A DNA stretch of 64,000 nt. Source: Carya illinoinensis. Lineage: Eukaryota; Streptophyta; Magnoliopsida; Fagales; Juglandaceae. Under the pieces are notes generated by a model. It ran no database searches. It had not been told where the DNA came from and saw only the letters and a program-made list of their open reading frames with translations. Made by a program: the position numbers and the translations under genes. Below, in pieces: positions 1 through 12,257 of this stretch (the stretch's first letter is position 1; each line of letters starts with the position of its first letter). The stretch lies in NCBI RefSeq assembly GCF_018687715.1, contig NC_056766.1, forward strand, positions 11,335,501-11,399,500, given 5' to 3'.

Positions 1-2391
1 TTGGCAGTTTGAGCGGTACTGCCATGTGCGAGAATCATAGGAAAGAACATTCCTTCAATCCTGTATGGAGCAAAGGTAGGAACATGATACCAGCACCAGT
101 TGAATTGAGTGTGAACCATCTTCTTGTCCCACACTGTCACCCACATCAGTAATAGGTGCAATTAGGCTCAAAGAAAAAATAGCGTTTGGCATGATTTTAT
201 CTCTGTGAGGCTACAAATCAGTATTCCTTTCAAGCACAGTTTGTTACGAAGAAGATGTAAGCACAACAATATACAGTGCTGAAGAGTTGCATAAAGATTT
301 GGTTCTCCATTTTAAGGGAAGGATCACAAATACACAAGTACACCTATTGGTGGCTACCACCAGATATGAGGGAATGAATTCAGTGCCTGCCTTAATCAGA
401 ATCATAAAGCAACTAAAAAACCAGCAACCTTCCCTCTTGCAATGAAAGAAATTCAAAAATTTGAAGAATAAGATCATAAAATACATATTAAATACTTCAA
501 AGCAAGAAAAGTTTCAATCGCAAAAACACATTTAATCTTAAAATAATATAAAACTTCAGCCTATCCCACACTGATAGAATTAATAGCAAAATTGATGGAA
601 GTAGTTAACAACACGAAAGCACAATGGATGAGTAAGAAAATGCCCAGTGTCAACTAATTTATCCTTTATCAAATAAACCGACAAACTTAACAAATTCAGT
701 GCTATCTACTTATTTCCCCAGTGACAAGATTACTTACAAAGAGCTGAATTCACATGGTCGATTGAAGCAATGATACGAATACAGGAACATGCAGCTATTT
801 GTGAAAGATACTGTTGAGTTTCAGGGTCTCTTAACCCGGGCCCATCAATATTGTGGACAACAATACATATGAAACAATCCTTGTCCTCTGTTTGTGAGCC
901 ATTCAGAAATGCTAGAAGATCATCCATGGATCGAGAATTAAATGGCTGTTTGGACAAGTTTCCAGAAGTATTTGCTCTTTTGGTTCTCAATTGATCCGCT
1001 AGCAATTCAGCCAAGGATATCACAACCTATATTAAAACAGCAGGGGTTGGTAATGGAGCACTTGTGGGGAGGGACCAAATAGGTCAATATAAAGTTTCTA
1101 GCTTCCTAATTTTTTACAGTGTAAATTGTGTTCCCCGTGCAACAGTAGCCGAAACAACTTTCAATAAATTTTCGTTGGTCAATAGATACAGTGGTACAAA
1201 GAGCAACCAGTAAAATAAGCATGGGTTGGTAATGGAGCACTTGTGGGGAGGGACCAAATAGGTCAATATAAAGTTTCTAGCTTCCTAATTTTTTATAGTG
1301 TAAATTGTGTTCCCCGTGTAACAGTAGCCGAAACAACTTTCAATAAATTTTCGTTGGTCAATAGATACAGTGGTACAAAGAGCAACCAGTAAAATAAGCA
1401 TGTATCACTTTGGAATTTATCTGAGCAGATGATACCTGTTTTACATTAATTGTCTGAAGGTAGCCATTGATTACTACTACAGAATACTCAGTCAATGCTG
1501 TTGATGCAAAATCTTCAATCAAGGATTTTTTAGATCCAAATCCATACATTAGAAGCCCAAAACCACACCTGATACATTCAAAAGAACAGCTAAAAATACA
1601 CAGATATTTCCAATAACAAATAAGTATGAGTCAGCTAAAACTTTCCCAACAAAACACTACTAACTAGGGAAGAAACAACAGAAGCAAGATGCCAACAACC
1701 TAGACAACAATATTAGAATCCTTGGAGATTCATATATATATATTTTTTTGATAGGTAAATTGAAATATATATTAATCACTCTTTATTAACCAAAAAATGA
1801 CAGTAAAAATGTATCCACAACAATTAAAATCTTAAATACAACCAAATACCAAATCGGATAGTACACATAAATTAATGAAACACAAAAACATGTAACAAAG
1901 CTTGTCTTAAAATTGACATTCCCTTTCATAAGTAAAGTGCTTTCAGTTCGCATATACACACTCGAGTTTGCACCGCATATCAAAATCACTTGTCTATACC
2001 GTAACTTATTAAATAAGAGCAAGTATTCAATTGCTTAATTACAATACCTTAACTCGAAAACCCATTTGGGGTACATACTCTTGTAGCTGTTCATCAAAGC
2101 CACAATCTCTTTCTCATGCTTGGGTTCAATATTAGATGCTGCTGCTCTCAGCTCCTACACATGATGTTTTTTCTTTACAAATGCAATTTATTTTTTTTAA
2201 GATTATGAACCTAGATGTCAAACAGGAATTTAGGAAAGCACCTGTTCGTCAACGAGACCAATGTCTGAGAGCTTGCGCGTTGATTTCTTCCCCGAGCCGC
2301 CCAATTCTTTTGCGAGGAAATAGTTTCTCGAGAATCCGAACTCCTCCTCCTCCTCCAACTCCTCATCTTCCACGCCATTGTTTATCTCCAT
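1..2391 (-). CDS. ORC2: Origin recognition complex subunit 2 (5' part of gene, runs off left edge)
   Basis: Subunit of the nuclear origin recognition complex that marks replication origins and recruits CDC6/CDT1/MCM. Five exons are visible on the minus strand: 2242-2391, 2048-2154, 1436-1568, 738-1026 and 1-133 (incomplete). All have GT/AG borders and the phases join exactly. The start ATG is at 2391. Exon 1 encodes an acidic stretch and then [14 protein letters not shown], typical of plant ORC2. Exon 2 encodes [20 protein letters not shown] and ends at YPKWVFEL. Exon 3 carries [17 protein letters not shown]. Exon 4 carries [20 protein letters not shown] and IASIDHVNS. Exon 5 reads VWDKKMVH through [13 protein letters not shown]. 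These segments follow the family order without gaps. The C-terminal part lies outside the window. No stop or frameshift was seen, so the gene looks functional. Recognition is from memory of the family; splice sites are read directly. Confidence 0.95.
1044..1401. repeat. 179-bp tandem duplication in ORC2 intron
   Basis: Two adjacent copies, 1044-1222 and 1223-1401, are almost identical. I see about two substitutions, both C/T. The array lies wholly in the intron between ORC2 exons 3 and 4, ending about 35 bp before the exon 3 donor side (1435). It does not touch a splice site. Confidence 0.93.
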
Positions 2392-3390
2392 TGAAATTTT
2401 TTTTCAAACTGAACCGGATTATTGAAACGCTAAGAGCCGCAACGGGAAATTCAGAAGAAGAAAAACGTAAAGCTGGAATTGCAGAGCAATGAGCTCATGG
2501 CTTTATTTGTGCCCTAGTGGAATTTTCCCGCGGTTTTTCCACTCGGGTCGAACAACGGGTAGAAGACTCGGGTTGGGTTAGGTCCACATTTCAGTGATCC
2601 ATATAGGTTGGCCCGTTAAACTTCAAACAACCAAATAGGAGAGCGAGCTTCCACCATTTTAAAGGATGTATTTTTATTTTGGATAATGAAAATGTTTCAC
2701 TTTATTCTATTTTATTATTATAATTTTTTTAAATTTTTATAAAAATATAATAAATAATTTAATTTTTTAATTTTAAAATAATAATAATATTAAAAAATAA
2801 TATTATCACAATATTTTTTATTTCTAAATTTCAACTTTCATATAAAATTATATCACTATTCAAACAGTACTTAAATGAATTATTCATAAAACTCAATCAA
2901 ATACAAAATTCAAAGAATGAAAAAATAAAATAATAAGAAAAGGGAAAGATTATTTTTTAATTTGAAGAATTTATCTTATTTGCTTCATTTTTTCAATTTT
3001 TCATAATTACAAAAATAAATTTTATGTATATATTTTTTGTGTGATTTTTGGCCCTGTTGCATTGTCTAGAATTTTAAAGAAAATCTAATACAATTATTTT
3101 TAGCCATGTCGTATAATTTAGGATTTTCTCTATAAATCTCAAGAATTGAGTAATAAAACTAACACAAAAATGATTTTATCCAGCTTGAAAAATGGAAGAA
3201 AAATCTATAATTTATATTAAAAAATTAATTTTTTTTATGATGGACTTTTTTTTCCCCAAAATAAATATGTAAATTTTATACAGTTTAATACCACTCAAGA
3301 ATTATTCGAAAACTAGAAAATAGAACAACATTGACTTGAAAAAAAACTCTTGCTTTTTTGATTGTGAGAAAAAAGAGATAAAAAAAGGGT
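2392..3390. other. ORC2 upstream region and AT-rich spacer
   Basis: About 130 bp upstream of the ORC2 ATG is a moderately GC-rich promoter-like patch (about 2500-2640). It then passes into very AT-rich DNA (2660-3390) with many A/T runs. No gene, repeat boundary or RNA gene could be supported in the AT-rich part. Confidence 0.6.
2524..2531. promoter_or_regulatory. E2F/DP-type site upstream of ORC2
   Basis: TTTCCCGC, an exact match to the E2F consensus TTTSSCGC, lies about 135 bp upstream of the ORC2 start codon. Plant pre-replication genes including ORC subunits are known to be induced at G1/S by E2F factors, so the position fits. Binding itself is inferred. Confidence 0.6.
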
Positions 3391-4100
3391 GTCAAATCGT
3401 GTTAACGGGTCGTGTTTGTGTCATGTCAAGACATGTATATTATATTATATAGGTCAACTCAAATACGATCCATTAAGCTTATCGTGTCAAAATTTTAAAT
3501 TCTAACATGACCTATTAATATAACGAGTTGACATGACACAATCCGTTGTAACCTATTAATGAATACTACGAAATAGGTTAATACGACACAATCTGATCTG
3601 TTTCAATCTGTTTATATAAATGGGTTGAACAGACCTAAAATTAACCCGTTTGACCTGATTAAGTTTAGTATAATTTTATATAAATGTTAAAATCATAATA
3701 TTTATAAAAATATAAAACTAACAACAAGTTTAAAATTATAATCCAAACAATAAAATATGGAAATTAAAATTTCAACAATTTTACTTTTAGGTATAAGGGT
3801 ATAATTGTAATGTTAACTTTTTTAATGGGTCAAAATAGGTTGACCCATTAAGCAATCGTGGCTTAACAAGTCAACCCATTTTGACCCAAATCCATTAAGA
3901 CTAAATCCAAACCTGTAATTCTCATGTCGTGTTCATATTGAGTGAATGGATCGTGTTACATATTGTTACTCCTATAAAAAAGGGCAAGCTGTGCTTATTA
4001 CTTATCAATCTATTAAGTAATCGTGTCTTAATATGTTAATTCATTTGGACTTGAACCCATTAAGATTAAATTCAAATTTACCATTATTGTGTCGTGTTAG
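3391..4100. repeat. Decayed dispersed repeat with CGTGTTAACGGGTCGTGTT-type motifs
   Basis: A stretch dominated by recurring words such as cgtgttaacgggtcgtg, tgacccattaa and cgtgtcgtgtt, in both orientations. It starts near gggtgtcaaatcgtg. Its right end is cut by the LTR beginning at 4101. This composition is seen in common plant non-autonomous DNA elements. Class and exact ends are uncertain. No ORF was seen. Confidence 0.4.
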
Positions 4101-4586
4101 TGTTATGAATTCTGTAATCTTTTCTTTATGATAGTGCAGAATTCCTTGCCAAGATTGCCAAGAAACTTATAAGAAATAGAAAAATAGTAAATGCAGAAGA
4201 TCAAAGACACGAGAATTACATGGTTTGATCCTAATGATCTACATCCACGGCAGGAACAATCTAAAGTCTTTCATATTGATAATCAAAAGTACAACTTTGA
4301 AGATTACAAAAACACTCTTCCTTTCCTTCCCTGATTCTTGAAGAATTCAATCTTTAGAAATATTCTCTCTAATCTCTCTTGTACTCACTCTCATATTACA
4401 TTACCTTATACAATTGATGACCCTTCCTTTTATAGCCTTCACATATGATCAGCAAAAAATGAATATTTCAACCTTCTGTTTCCACCTCAGCAATCTGTTG
4501 GAAGAATCCGAGCCTTTTCTCATGTGACAGCCATGTGCTTTATTAGTCATGTGTATAACTCTAAATGATTGACATCCTTTATAACA
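4101..4586 (-). repeat. Left LTR (3' LTR) of the copia element
   Basis: 486 bp, starts TGTTAT and ends ATAACA, a perfect 6-bp inverted end. The first about 312 bp match the copy at 8556-8868 with modest divergence. Confidence 0.85.
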
Positions 4587-4799
4587 ATTCTCCACCTTGG
4601 CAAGCATTTACATCTTGCAAAGTGCCTCCCTCCTCTTGACTGTTCTTGCAATTTCCCTCTAAGAGGGAATTAACAGCTTCCCATATTAATCAAGTTCAGG
4701 CAGTGTCTGGACTTGATTGTTGGTAAAGACTTTGTCATCATGTTTGAAGGGTTGTCTTCTCTTGGAATCTTTTTCAACCCAATCTCTACGGCTGATATG

Positions 4800-5982
4800 A
4801 TATCCCTTACAAAGTGTAATATGATATCTATATGCTTTGATCTCTCATGGTATACCTAATGCAACTTGAATGGTACTTTGATTATCATAGTGAACTATGA
4901 CATTTCCTTTATACATGCCTAATTTGTGAGAGATAACTTTTAATCATATAGCCTCCTTCATTGCCTTAGTCATTGCAATGTACTCTGTTTCAGTTGTTGA
5001 TAAGGCTACTACTGGTTGCAAGTTTGCCTTTCAATTGGCAGTAGCTCTGAAAATAGTAAACATAGAACTAGTCAGGGACTATCTTGTGTCTAGATTTCTA
5101 GTATAATCAAAGTCAACAGAGTCTTGGAGATTAGATCCTAGTAGTGAATTTTCACAAAACTTCAGTCCTAAACTTCTTGTCCTAGAGAGGTTTTGAAAAA
5201 TACATTTGATAGCATGCCAATGTGGCTATCTGGATTGCCTATAAACCTGCTAACTATGCTAACAACATAAGTCAGGTCTGGCCTAGAGCATACCATAGCA
5301 TATGTGATGCTTCCCACCATACTAGCATATGGAACTTTATCCATAAATTCCCTCTCTTCATCAATTTCTGGTGCTTGAGAAACTGAAAGTTTAGAATGTT
5401 GCCCAATAGGGGTACTGACAGTCTTTACATACCAAACCTATTTAAAATTTTGGAAATATATAACTTTTGAGATAGGTATAGAAGCCTTTTATTCCTTTCC
5501 CTTAATATCTCCATTCCCAAAATTCTTTTAGTAGGGCCTAGTTCTTTCATTTCAAATTTTAATTTCAACATGCATTTGACTAGTTCAATTTGAATTTTAT
5601 CCTTACAAGCAATGAGCATTTTATCTACATAAAGTAGTAGATAAATTGGGTCTTCAACTTGCTTGTAGTATACACAATTATCATAATTGCTTCTTTTGAA
5701 ACCAATCTTAATCACGTGGGAGTCAAACCTTTTATACCATTGTCTTGGAGACTGTCTAAGTCCATATAGTGATTTCTTAAATAAGCATACTTGACTCTTT
5801 GTGGTTTCAGTTGTGAAGCCTTCGGGTGGTTGCATGTATATAACTTCTTTAAGTTCTTCATGAAAGAAATTTGTCTTCACATCTAGTTGTTCCAAATTCA
5901 TATCTTGATGGGCAACAAATGAAAGTAACAATCTTATTAAATTGTGTTTAACCATAGGAGAAAAGATTTCATTAGAATCCAC
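4800..5982 (-). pseudogene. Copia reverse transcriptase and RNase H remnant
   Basis: The open part, 5425-5982, carries reverse-transcriptase landmarks: NLEQLDVKTNFFHEEL (normally ..DVKTAFLHG..), YGLRQSPRQWYKRFD, and LLLYVDKML where the catalytic YVDD should be. The second Asp of the active site is therefore lost (YVDK). Further downstream in sense, around 4960-5010, RNase H text TETEYIAMTKAMKEAI is legible but in another frame with stops. The product would have copied element RNA into DNA. It is non-functional. Confidence 0.88.
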
Positions 5983-6199
5983 CCATTCTCTATGTATAAA
6001 TCCCTTTGCTACTAACCTAACCTTGTACCTAGGTAACTCAACCCCTAGTATGTCTCATTTCCTTTTATAAATCCATATGGATCCAATAAGTTTCTCTTTA
6101 TTTTGGTTTTGGAACAATTTCTCACGTTTGATTTTTGTTTAGAGATTCAATTTCTTCTTGCATTGCAAGCATCTATTTCTCAGCCTCTTAACTAGCCAT

Positions 6200-7193
6200 G
6201 ACCTCTTTAAAGGACCTTGGCTCCAACTCAATTATTTCCTCAGAAATATTTAGAGCAAAGGCTGTTAATTTAGCTTGCAAATACCTCTGAGGTGGTCTAA
6301 TAACTCTTCTTTCTCTGTCTCTTGCCAGATTATAAGAGTTTTCTCCACCTTATACTCTGTGCTTATACTCTTAGCTTTTATTTCTCCACTTCAAGTTGCA
6401 CGTTAGGTTGAAGTTCTAGGATTTATGGTTTTAATTTTTGTCTAGCCATTTGTCTTTTGTTGAAAGTCACATCTCTATTGATGATACATTTATGTATCCC
6501 AGGTTCATCTATCCATAGCTTATACCCTTTAACACCATCTAGGTAGGCCATAAAAATGCACTAAAGTGCTCGAGGTTTTAACTTGTTAGTTTTGGTATGT
6601 ATATAAGCTACACATCCAAAAGTTCTTAGATGGTCATACCCAGATGGTTTTCCATACTACATCTCTTGTCGTGTTTTAAAGTTCAAAGCTGAGGAGGGAC
6701 ATCTATTTATCAAGTAAACTGTTGTACTAGCAACCTCAGCCCAAAAGGATTTTAGTAATCTTGAGGTTGACAGCATACACCTCACTCTCTCTCCAAAATG
6801 GTTCGGTTCATCCTTTCAGCCAATCATTTTGTTGAGGGGTTTCCCTACTATTTTGTGCCTCGCTATGTCCTCCTTTTGACATAAAATATTAAAATCATTT
6901 GACAGATATTCTAGGCCATTATTTGTCCTTAACCTTTTAGTTTTTCTACCAACTTGATTTTCAACTAGAGTTTTCCATTCTTTGAACTTGGCAAAAGTAT
7001 CACTTTTATTTTTTAGAACATATAACCATACCTTCCTTGAGTAGTCATCAATAATGGATAAAAAATATCTTACCCCACCATGTGAGTTGACCCTTGCTGA
7101 CCCCAGAGATTTGAGTGGATGTAATCCAAGGTCTGCTTGGTTTGGTGTACTGTTGGTTTGAAACTGACTCTTGTAGCCTTTTGAAAAATGCAC
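6200..7193 (-). pseudogene. Copia integrase remnant
   Basis: The segment 6816-7193 shows integrase-core text: YFLSIIDDYSRKVWLYVLK, then FKEWKTLVENQ and RTNNGLEYLSNDF. The catalytic D of the usual RTDNGLE motif has become N. The segment starts inside the core and ends at stops. Continuation towards 6200 is broken by several stops. Confidence 0.85.
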
Positions 7194-7440
7194 TTCACAC
7201 AGAATGGTAGTTCTCCCAACCTTTCTTTTTCTAGCAGATCTTGCTTTTGTAGTTCTTGAAGACCCTTCTAACTAATGTGTCCCAGCCTCAAGTGTCATAG
7301 TCTAACCCTGTTTTCCTTTCTGTTTTGCACAGGTGATGCCTCACCAATGACAATCTTGCCTACAAGTGTGTACAACCCATTTTTGATGATCCCCTTCATT
7401 ACTATCAGAGAACCTTTGGCAACTCTTAGTGTTCCAAACT

Positions 7441-8400
7441 CTATTTAAAAATGTAGCTAGATTTGTCAAGCATTCCCAGAGAAATTAGGTTTCTCTTCAG
7501 CTCAGGTGTGGATCTTACTTCTTGTAGTAATTTTTCCATACCATCAAACATTTTTAGCCTAACTGACTCAACTCCCAGAATCTTGCATGTTTTATTGTAA
7601 TCAAGAATTACATGTCCTCCATCCAACTCTGTGAATGTTTCAAACCATGATCTAGAGGGGCACATATGGAATGAACATCCTGAATCTAGGATCCATTCCT
7701 TTCCTAAGTCCACTTTTGATACATTCAATACCTCAGCACTTTCATACCCATTCAGTACCACTATTGCATTTCCATCTTCCTTATACTTGTTTTCCACATT
7801 CTGTTTTCTTTCAGGACAATCCCTCTTGAAGTGTCCTTCTTTATGGCATGTGAAGCATTTTGATTTCTTCCCCTTTGAATATGATCTTGCTTTGTTATTC
7901 TTTCCTTTATGGTTCTATTTTTCTAGTCTACCCCTAACTATCAAGCCTTTTCCAGTTTTAGTTTTGATATTTGCCTTATTGTGTAGTTCCCTTAAGTGTA
8001 GAGTTGATTGTACTTCATCTAAGGTTAGACTTTCTCTACCATACATTATGGTTTCTTTAAGATTTGCATATGAAGTATCTAAAGAACTTAAAAGCAGAAT
8101 AGCTTAGTCATCATCATCAATTTTTATGTGTATGTTTGCAAGGTCCAAGATGATCTTGTTAAATTTATCAAGATGTTCCTCCATAGACATACTTGGAGTT
8201 ATTTTGAAAGTGTACAACTTAGTCTTCTTATGGAGTCGATTTGCCAAAGATTTGGTCATGTACAGACTTTCCAATTTTAGCCAAACTCCTACTGCTGTAT
8301 CTTCCTTGGCAACTTCTCTCAAGACTTTGTCACCGAGAGAAAAAATTAGTGTACTGTGAACCTTTTGCAAGATATCGGATTTTTCTTTATTTGATAAATA
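7441..8400 (-). pseudogene. Copia gag and protease remnant
   Basis: 8104-8370 encodes a capsid-type segment of the copia gag family (LANRLHKKTKLYTFKITPSM, followed by MEEHLDKFNKIILDLANI). Downstream is a zinc-knuckle sequence around 7800-7860 (C..C..GH..RDC pattern). 7441-7797 contains the aspartic-protease motif WILDSGCSFHMCPS and the following segment. The gag and protease parts are now in separate broken frames. Confidence 0.86.
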
Positions 8401-8555
8401 ACTAATGTTCTTTTCACTAAGAAGTGCATCCTAAAGACCCCGTTGGACCATAAGTGCTTACATCTTAATCCTCCATAACTCAAAGTCATTTTTTCTATTA
8501 AACTTCTCAATATCGAACTTGGCAGTCCCCACCAAACCTGACTCTTGATGACACT

Positions 8556-8868
8556 TGTTGTGAATTCTGTAATCTTTTCTTTATGACTCTGCAGAATTCC
8601 TTATCAAGATTGCCAAGAAACTTATAGGAAATAGAAAAACAGTAAATGTAGAAGATCAAAGATTCAAGAGAATTATGTGGTTCAATCCTAATGATCTACA
8701 TCCATGGCAGAAACAGGCTAGAGTCTTTCATATTGATGATCAAAAGTACAACTTTTTGAAGATTACAAGAACACTCTTCCTTTCCTTCTCTGATTCTTGA
8801 AGAATTCAATCTTCAGAAATATTCTCTCTAATTTCTCTTGTGCTCACTCTCATATTACATTACATTAT
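8556..8868 (-). repeat. Right LTR (5' LTR) of the copia element, truncated
   Basis: Matches positions 4101-4412 of the left LTR from TGTTGTGAATTC onward. Similarity stops abruptly near 8868, so about 174 bp of its sense 5' end is missing. A new TG-initiated sequence (tgttggtgaaatta) starts at about 8873, suggesting a later insertion or deletion. Confidence 0.85.
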
Positions 8869-9500
8869 GTTGGTGAAATTACACAATAATGTAATGAAAA
8901 TTATAATAAATTTAAAATTGAAATGAAGCCAATTTGGACTGAGGCTTGGAAATCTCTCTTTGTTTAAGAAGATTCAAGTCCTCTGCAGTATACAAAGTCT
9001 CAAATTCACCAGTACATCATAACTCTTCTTGACTTGACTCCTCCAGGATATAACAGCCCAACTAATCGTCGTATTGCTCGAACTAACTCTACACAAGTTG
9101 TTGAGTTCAAAACTCAACTCAAAGAACACCTTTCTTTTATCTGAAAAATACTCTAAAAAATATAATGTCTGCGTACTACCCTACATGAAAGAAAGACAAC
9201 ACCACACTAGGACTAATAGATAGCCTTGACGGATGCCCACCTTCATCAAAATTTAAACAATAACTTTTTACTTACATAACAGTTTCTAAGCGGTCGGTCC
9301 AATTTTCCTCAAATAACAGCCTTCCACTTACATGCTGCCACCTCAGAAATTACACCAAAAGTAAGTTACACTCGTTCACATGGGAAAGAAAAGACAAACA
9401 AATTAAGGAGATAGAGGGTGCTTTGAAGAGGAAGATACGTAACGAAGACGAAACCAAGAAGAAGAATTCTCAGGAAGAGAAGAAATCAATAAAATCAGAG
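8869..9500. other. Unassigned spacer, possibly part of another LTR
   Basis: Begins tgttggtgaaattacac directly after the truncated LTR and has LTR-like texture, with scattered short pyrimidine runs. I found no matching second end, no primer-binding site and no ORF, so its identity is open. Confidence 0.3.
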
Positions 9501-9538
9501 AGAGACAGACAGAGATTTTAGTATTTGGGTTCGACGAG

Positions 9539-9872
9539 GTGGCAACCACAGACGCTAACAAAGAAGGAGAGACGCACAATAATCACCTTCAAGTGTTTCT
9601 TTCGTCGCTTTTTTTGAGCTTTGGAAGAGTGTTTGGCTATAACTCTCAAGAACAAGACATGGCATTGAGAGCTGTTGTCCCTTTTCAAAAGCCCAGAGGT
9701 GAAGTGAAAAAGCATGCAACAGCAGAAGAAGGATTAGGTGGGTTCTTCAAGATATTGATAATCTCATAGTGACTAATGCACAAACAGCTGTAGAGAAAAA
9801 CAAGAAACTAATCACAAAAGGTGTTGATGCCATTGCTAGTAATGCCAAAAAAATCAACGAACTTAATTCTCC
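9539..9872 (+). pseudogene. Unrecognised coding-like fragment
   Basis: Two overlapping plus-strand frames have protein-like composition. 9539-9769 contains MALRAVVPFQKPRGEVKKHA. From about 9735 the next frame reads VLQDIDNLIVTNAQTAVEKN and continues to a TAA at about 9872. A single-base shift near 9740 would join them. I do not recognise the family. It may be a broken gene or chance; no introns or promoter could be placed. An A-rich run follows at 10165-10185. Confidence 0.25.
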
Positions 9873-10400
9873 ATAAGGCCTTAAATCCAAGAATGAGCAT
9901 GAAACCACAAAACAATATATATTGATAAATGAAACCACAAAACAAATAACAATGCACCAACAGAAAATTATGCTCAATCATATGGCAAGCCTCTGTTTTT
10001 CACACCCAAAAACAGAGCAACAAACTCTTCACACCTGCAGCAAATGACGCCAACTGCAACATATTTAGAACAGAAAAAACTTTCATGGATTCAATCCCCA
10101 AGTGCAATTCATATGCTCTAAGAGTCTCGAAAGCGTCCAAAAAATCAAAACATGATTACAACAATACAAAAAAAAAAAAAAAAATTGAAACTATAAAGAT
10201 TTGCTACTTCTATATGATATAGTGTTTAGGCCAGAACAAAATAAATTACTTATATAGCATTTAGATTTTCCTGCTTTGGGGAGGGGAAAATCATTGCTTA
10301 TTCCAAAGATCAAATCTGTTTTCTTCCTCTCAATCTGATCTTCAAGTTTCAAAAGCATCAATCTTCTCCATATGTAGAGCAAGAAACAGGTGCACCTACT

Positions 10401-10690
10401 TTAACATTCTTTAGACCCTGTGAAGTGTGAGGGGGTCAAGCTCTGGGTTTTGGAGGGCAGGGGAGAAGATTTGGGGAGTTTTGTGGGTTCCATCTGCCGT
10501 AGCTCGGGGGGTCGACGTTCGTCCGTCACAGATCTTGGGGTCGAGCTTTGTTGTGGCTCTGCAGCGTGGAGTGTTGTGGCGCCGACAGGGTGGGTGTTTT
10601 GGGTTTGGTGGAAGAAGAATAGGTTAGAAGATTTAGGGGCTAAGTGTGGGTGTAGTGCAAAGGGAGGGCATTCCAATATGATGTAGTGTT
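10401..10690. other. Isolated GC-rich patch, no recognised gene
   Basis: A roughly 280-bp patch much richer in G and C than its surroundings is open on both strands (for example 10420-10686 plus and 10401-10676 minus). Neither translation resembles a known family. Long opposite-strand frames here may simply follow from composition. Confidence 0.25.
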
Positions 10691-10910
10691 CCTACAAAAT
10701 TATTGTAATAGGAAGTCTAGGTATCATTATATTATTGGTGGGCTATTATTTGTATAAAATAAGTTCGATCGGTTCTAAGAATTTCTCTTATACTTGCATC
10801 TGGTAACGTGTGGTGAAGTAAAGAACTATTTTAATAAAAGTTGACTGACGATTTGTTTTTATTCAAAAAGCTTAACTAGGCTATTGAATGAAAGGATAAA
10901 TAACCAGTAA

Positions 10911-11472
10911 GAACATTCTCACTGGATTAGCCATTTCTAAAATTTATTGTACCTTTTGACTATTAGGTGTAAAACATAGCTGCAATGGATTATCTATAAA
11001 CAAAATTTATAGCTTTTAGCTACAGTATTGTTAAAGAAAAACTCAAATTTAGTCTATACCGTACATATAGCAAATCTTATTTTTTTATTTTTTTATAACT
11101 CTCTCTCTTCTCTCTATCTACATCCATAAACTTTCACAAGATTCTTTAAATTAAATAATAAAATATGATAAAATAAAATAAACTAATAATTAATAATTAA
11201 AATATGATAAAATAAAATAAATTAATAATTAAAAAAACTAAATATTTTTTAAATTATTAATTACTCATTACTATATAATAAATAAATAGATATCCAATAT
11301 AGAGATTTAATGTGAATAGTCAAAGTTAAATTTATCTTATATTATTTTATTGTTATATAATAAAAAAATAACTATTCTAATGTAGAAATTTATGTAAATA
11401 GAATAGCTAATATTTAAATTTATCTTACTTTCATAAAAAATATTATTTACATATGGATAATCGAGAGTGCTC
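10911..11472. mobile_element. Harbinger-like MITE with TAA target duplication
   Basis: About 562 bp, AT-rich, without an ORF. The ends form an imperfect inverted repeat: gaacattctcactggattagc at the left pairs with the reverse complement of gataatcgagagtgctc at the right. Both sides are flanked by taa (10908-10910 and 11473-11475), the 3-bp duplication typical of PIF/Harbinger (Tourist-type) elements. Inside, 11158-11237 holds a short tandem duplication of an aaatatgataaaataaaat-like unit. Confidence 0.65.
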
Positions 11473-11475
11473 TAA

Positions 11476-12257
11476 TGTATTTTTTTAACAACCGAATATC
11501 TACATGGGTAGGGGTCTGAATTTTGAAGGAGTTTCAGAGGAAAGCTTTTAATGGATGGGTAGGGGTTTCGGTTCTCCGATATTTTGCTTCTCTAGGTTCA
11601 AAAGAGATACAGAGAGAAGTGAGAGTTGCTTGTTTCCGTGTTGCGTGAAGAGAGAGGTTTCGAGAGTGGGGTGGGGGAAGTGGGGGTCTGTGAGTGAGTT
11701 CCTATGCGTCGCGACAAGAAATTTTGAAAGTGTATTCAACACGTGTCTTTCACCTATTGACACCGTTAAATAGGCGTTGCAGGAGTAACCGGTGAGAAGT
11801 TATTCTCTTAAATTAATAAGTCGTCTCACGTATTCCCATCCTACTTTCAACTGAAAGTGTCATGTATAAGCCAAGAAAAAAAGAGTGAATCATGTATGTG
11901 TAGCAAACTCCGTCAAACCAATGCATCAACCGGCTCTGCTAAAATGTGCATGCAAGTGCAATGGTTTGAGCATCAGATTAGCACACAAGATTTCAGCATC
12001 ACCGCAACAGATCTAGAAAGCAAAGCAAAACCCCTACATTTTCACTGATCTTTGTAGCAAGCTAAACGCGAGTTATCGATCAAAGAAAGCAAGGTTTTGA
12101 GAGATTCGTGCGATCCAAAGTCTATCGATCTATCATAGACCCAGTAGAGGATAAAGGTGGATCTCAGTGCGGAGAGATTGTAGAGAGAAAGAGAGAGGGA
12201 AGGAAAGAGATGGTGGAATGAGGCTGAAGAAGGAGGAGGAGGGAGAGAGAGAAGGAG
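11476..12257. other. Upstream region and GA-rich leader of the PAN-domain gene
   Basis: No protein family is recognised. 12165-12257 is a GA-rich leader immediately before the ATG at 12258. It contains a 3-codon upstream ORF in the same frame (12210-12221), whose stop prevents any longer N-terminus. Confidence 0.5.

Larger units (their letters stand above)
4101..8868 (-). mobile_element. Degenerate Ty1/copia LTR retrotransposon
   Basis: Minus-strand element with gag, protease, integrase, reverse transcriptase and RNase H remnants in copia order. It is bounded by a complete left LTR (4101-4586) and a right LTR (8556-8868) that has lost its outer third. In sense orientation the 3' LTR is preceded by a purine tract (AAGGTGGAGA). 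The sequence after the 5' LTR resembles a mutated initiator-Met tRNA binding site. Many stops and frameshifts show it is dead. Domain wording is closest to the Tork/Tnt1-like group, but lineage is an inference. Confidence 0.9.

Noticed and set aside
10401..10690. Overlapping open frames on both strands in a GC-rich patch
   Set aside because: Neither product resembles a protein family, and high GC alone lengthens open frames on both strands.
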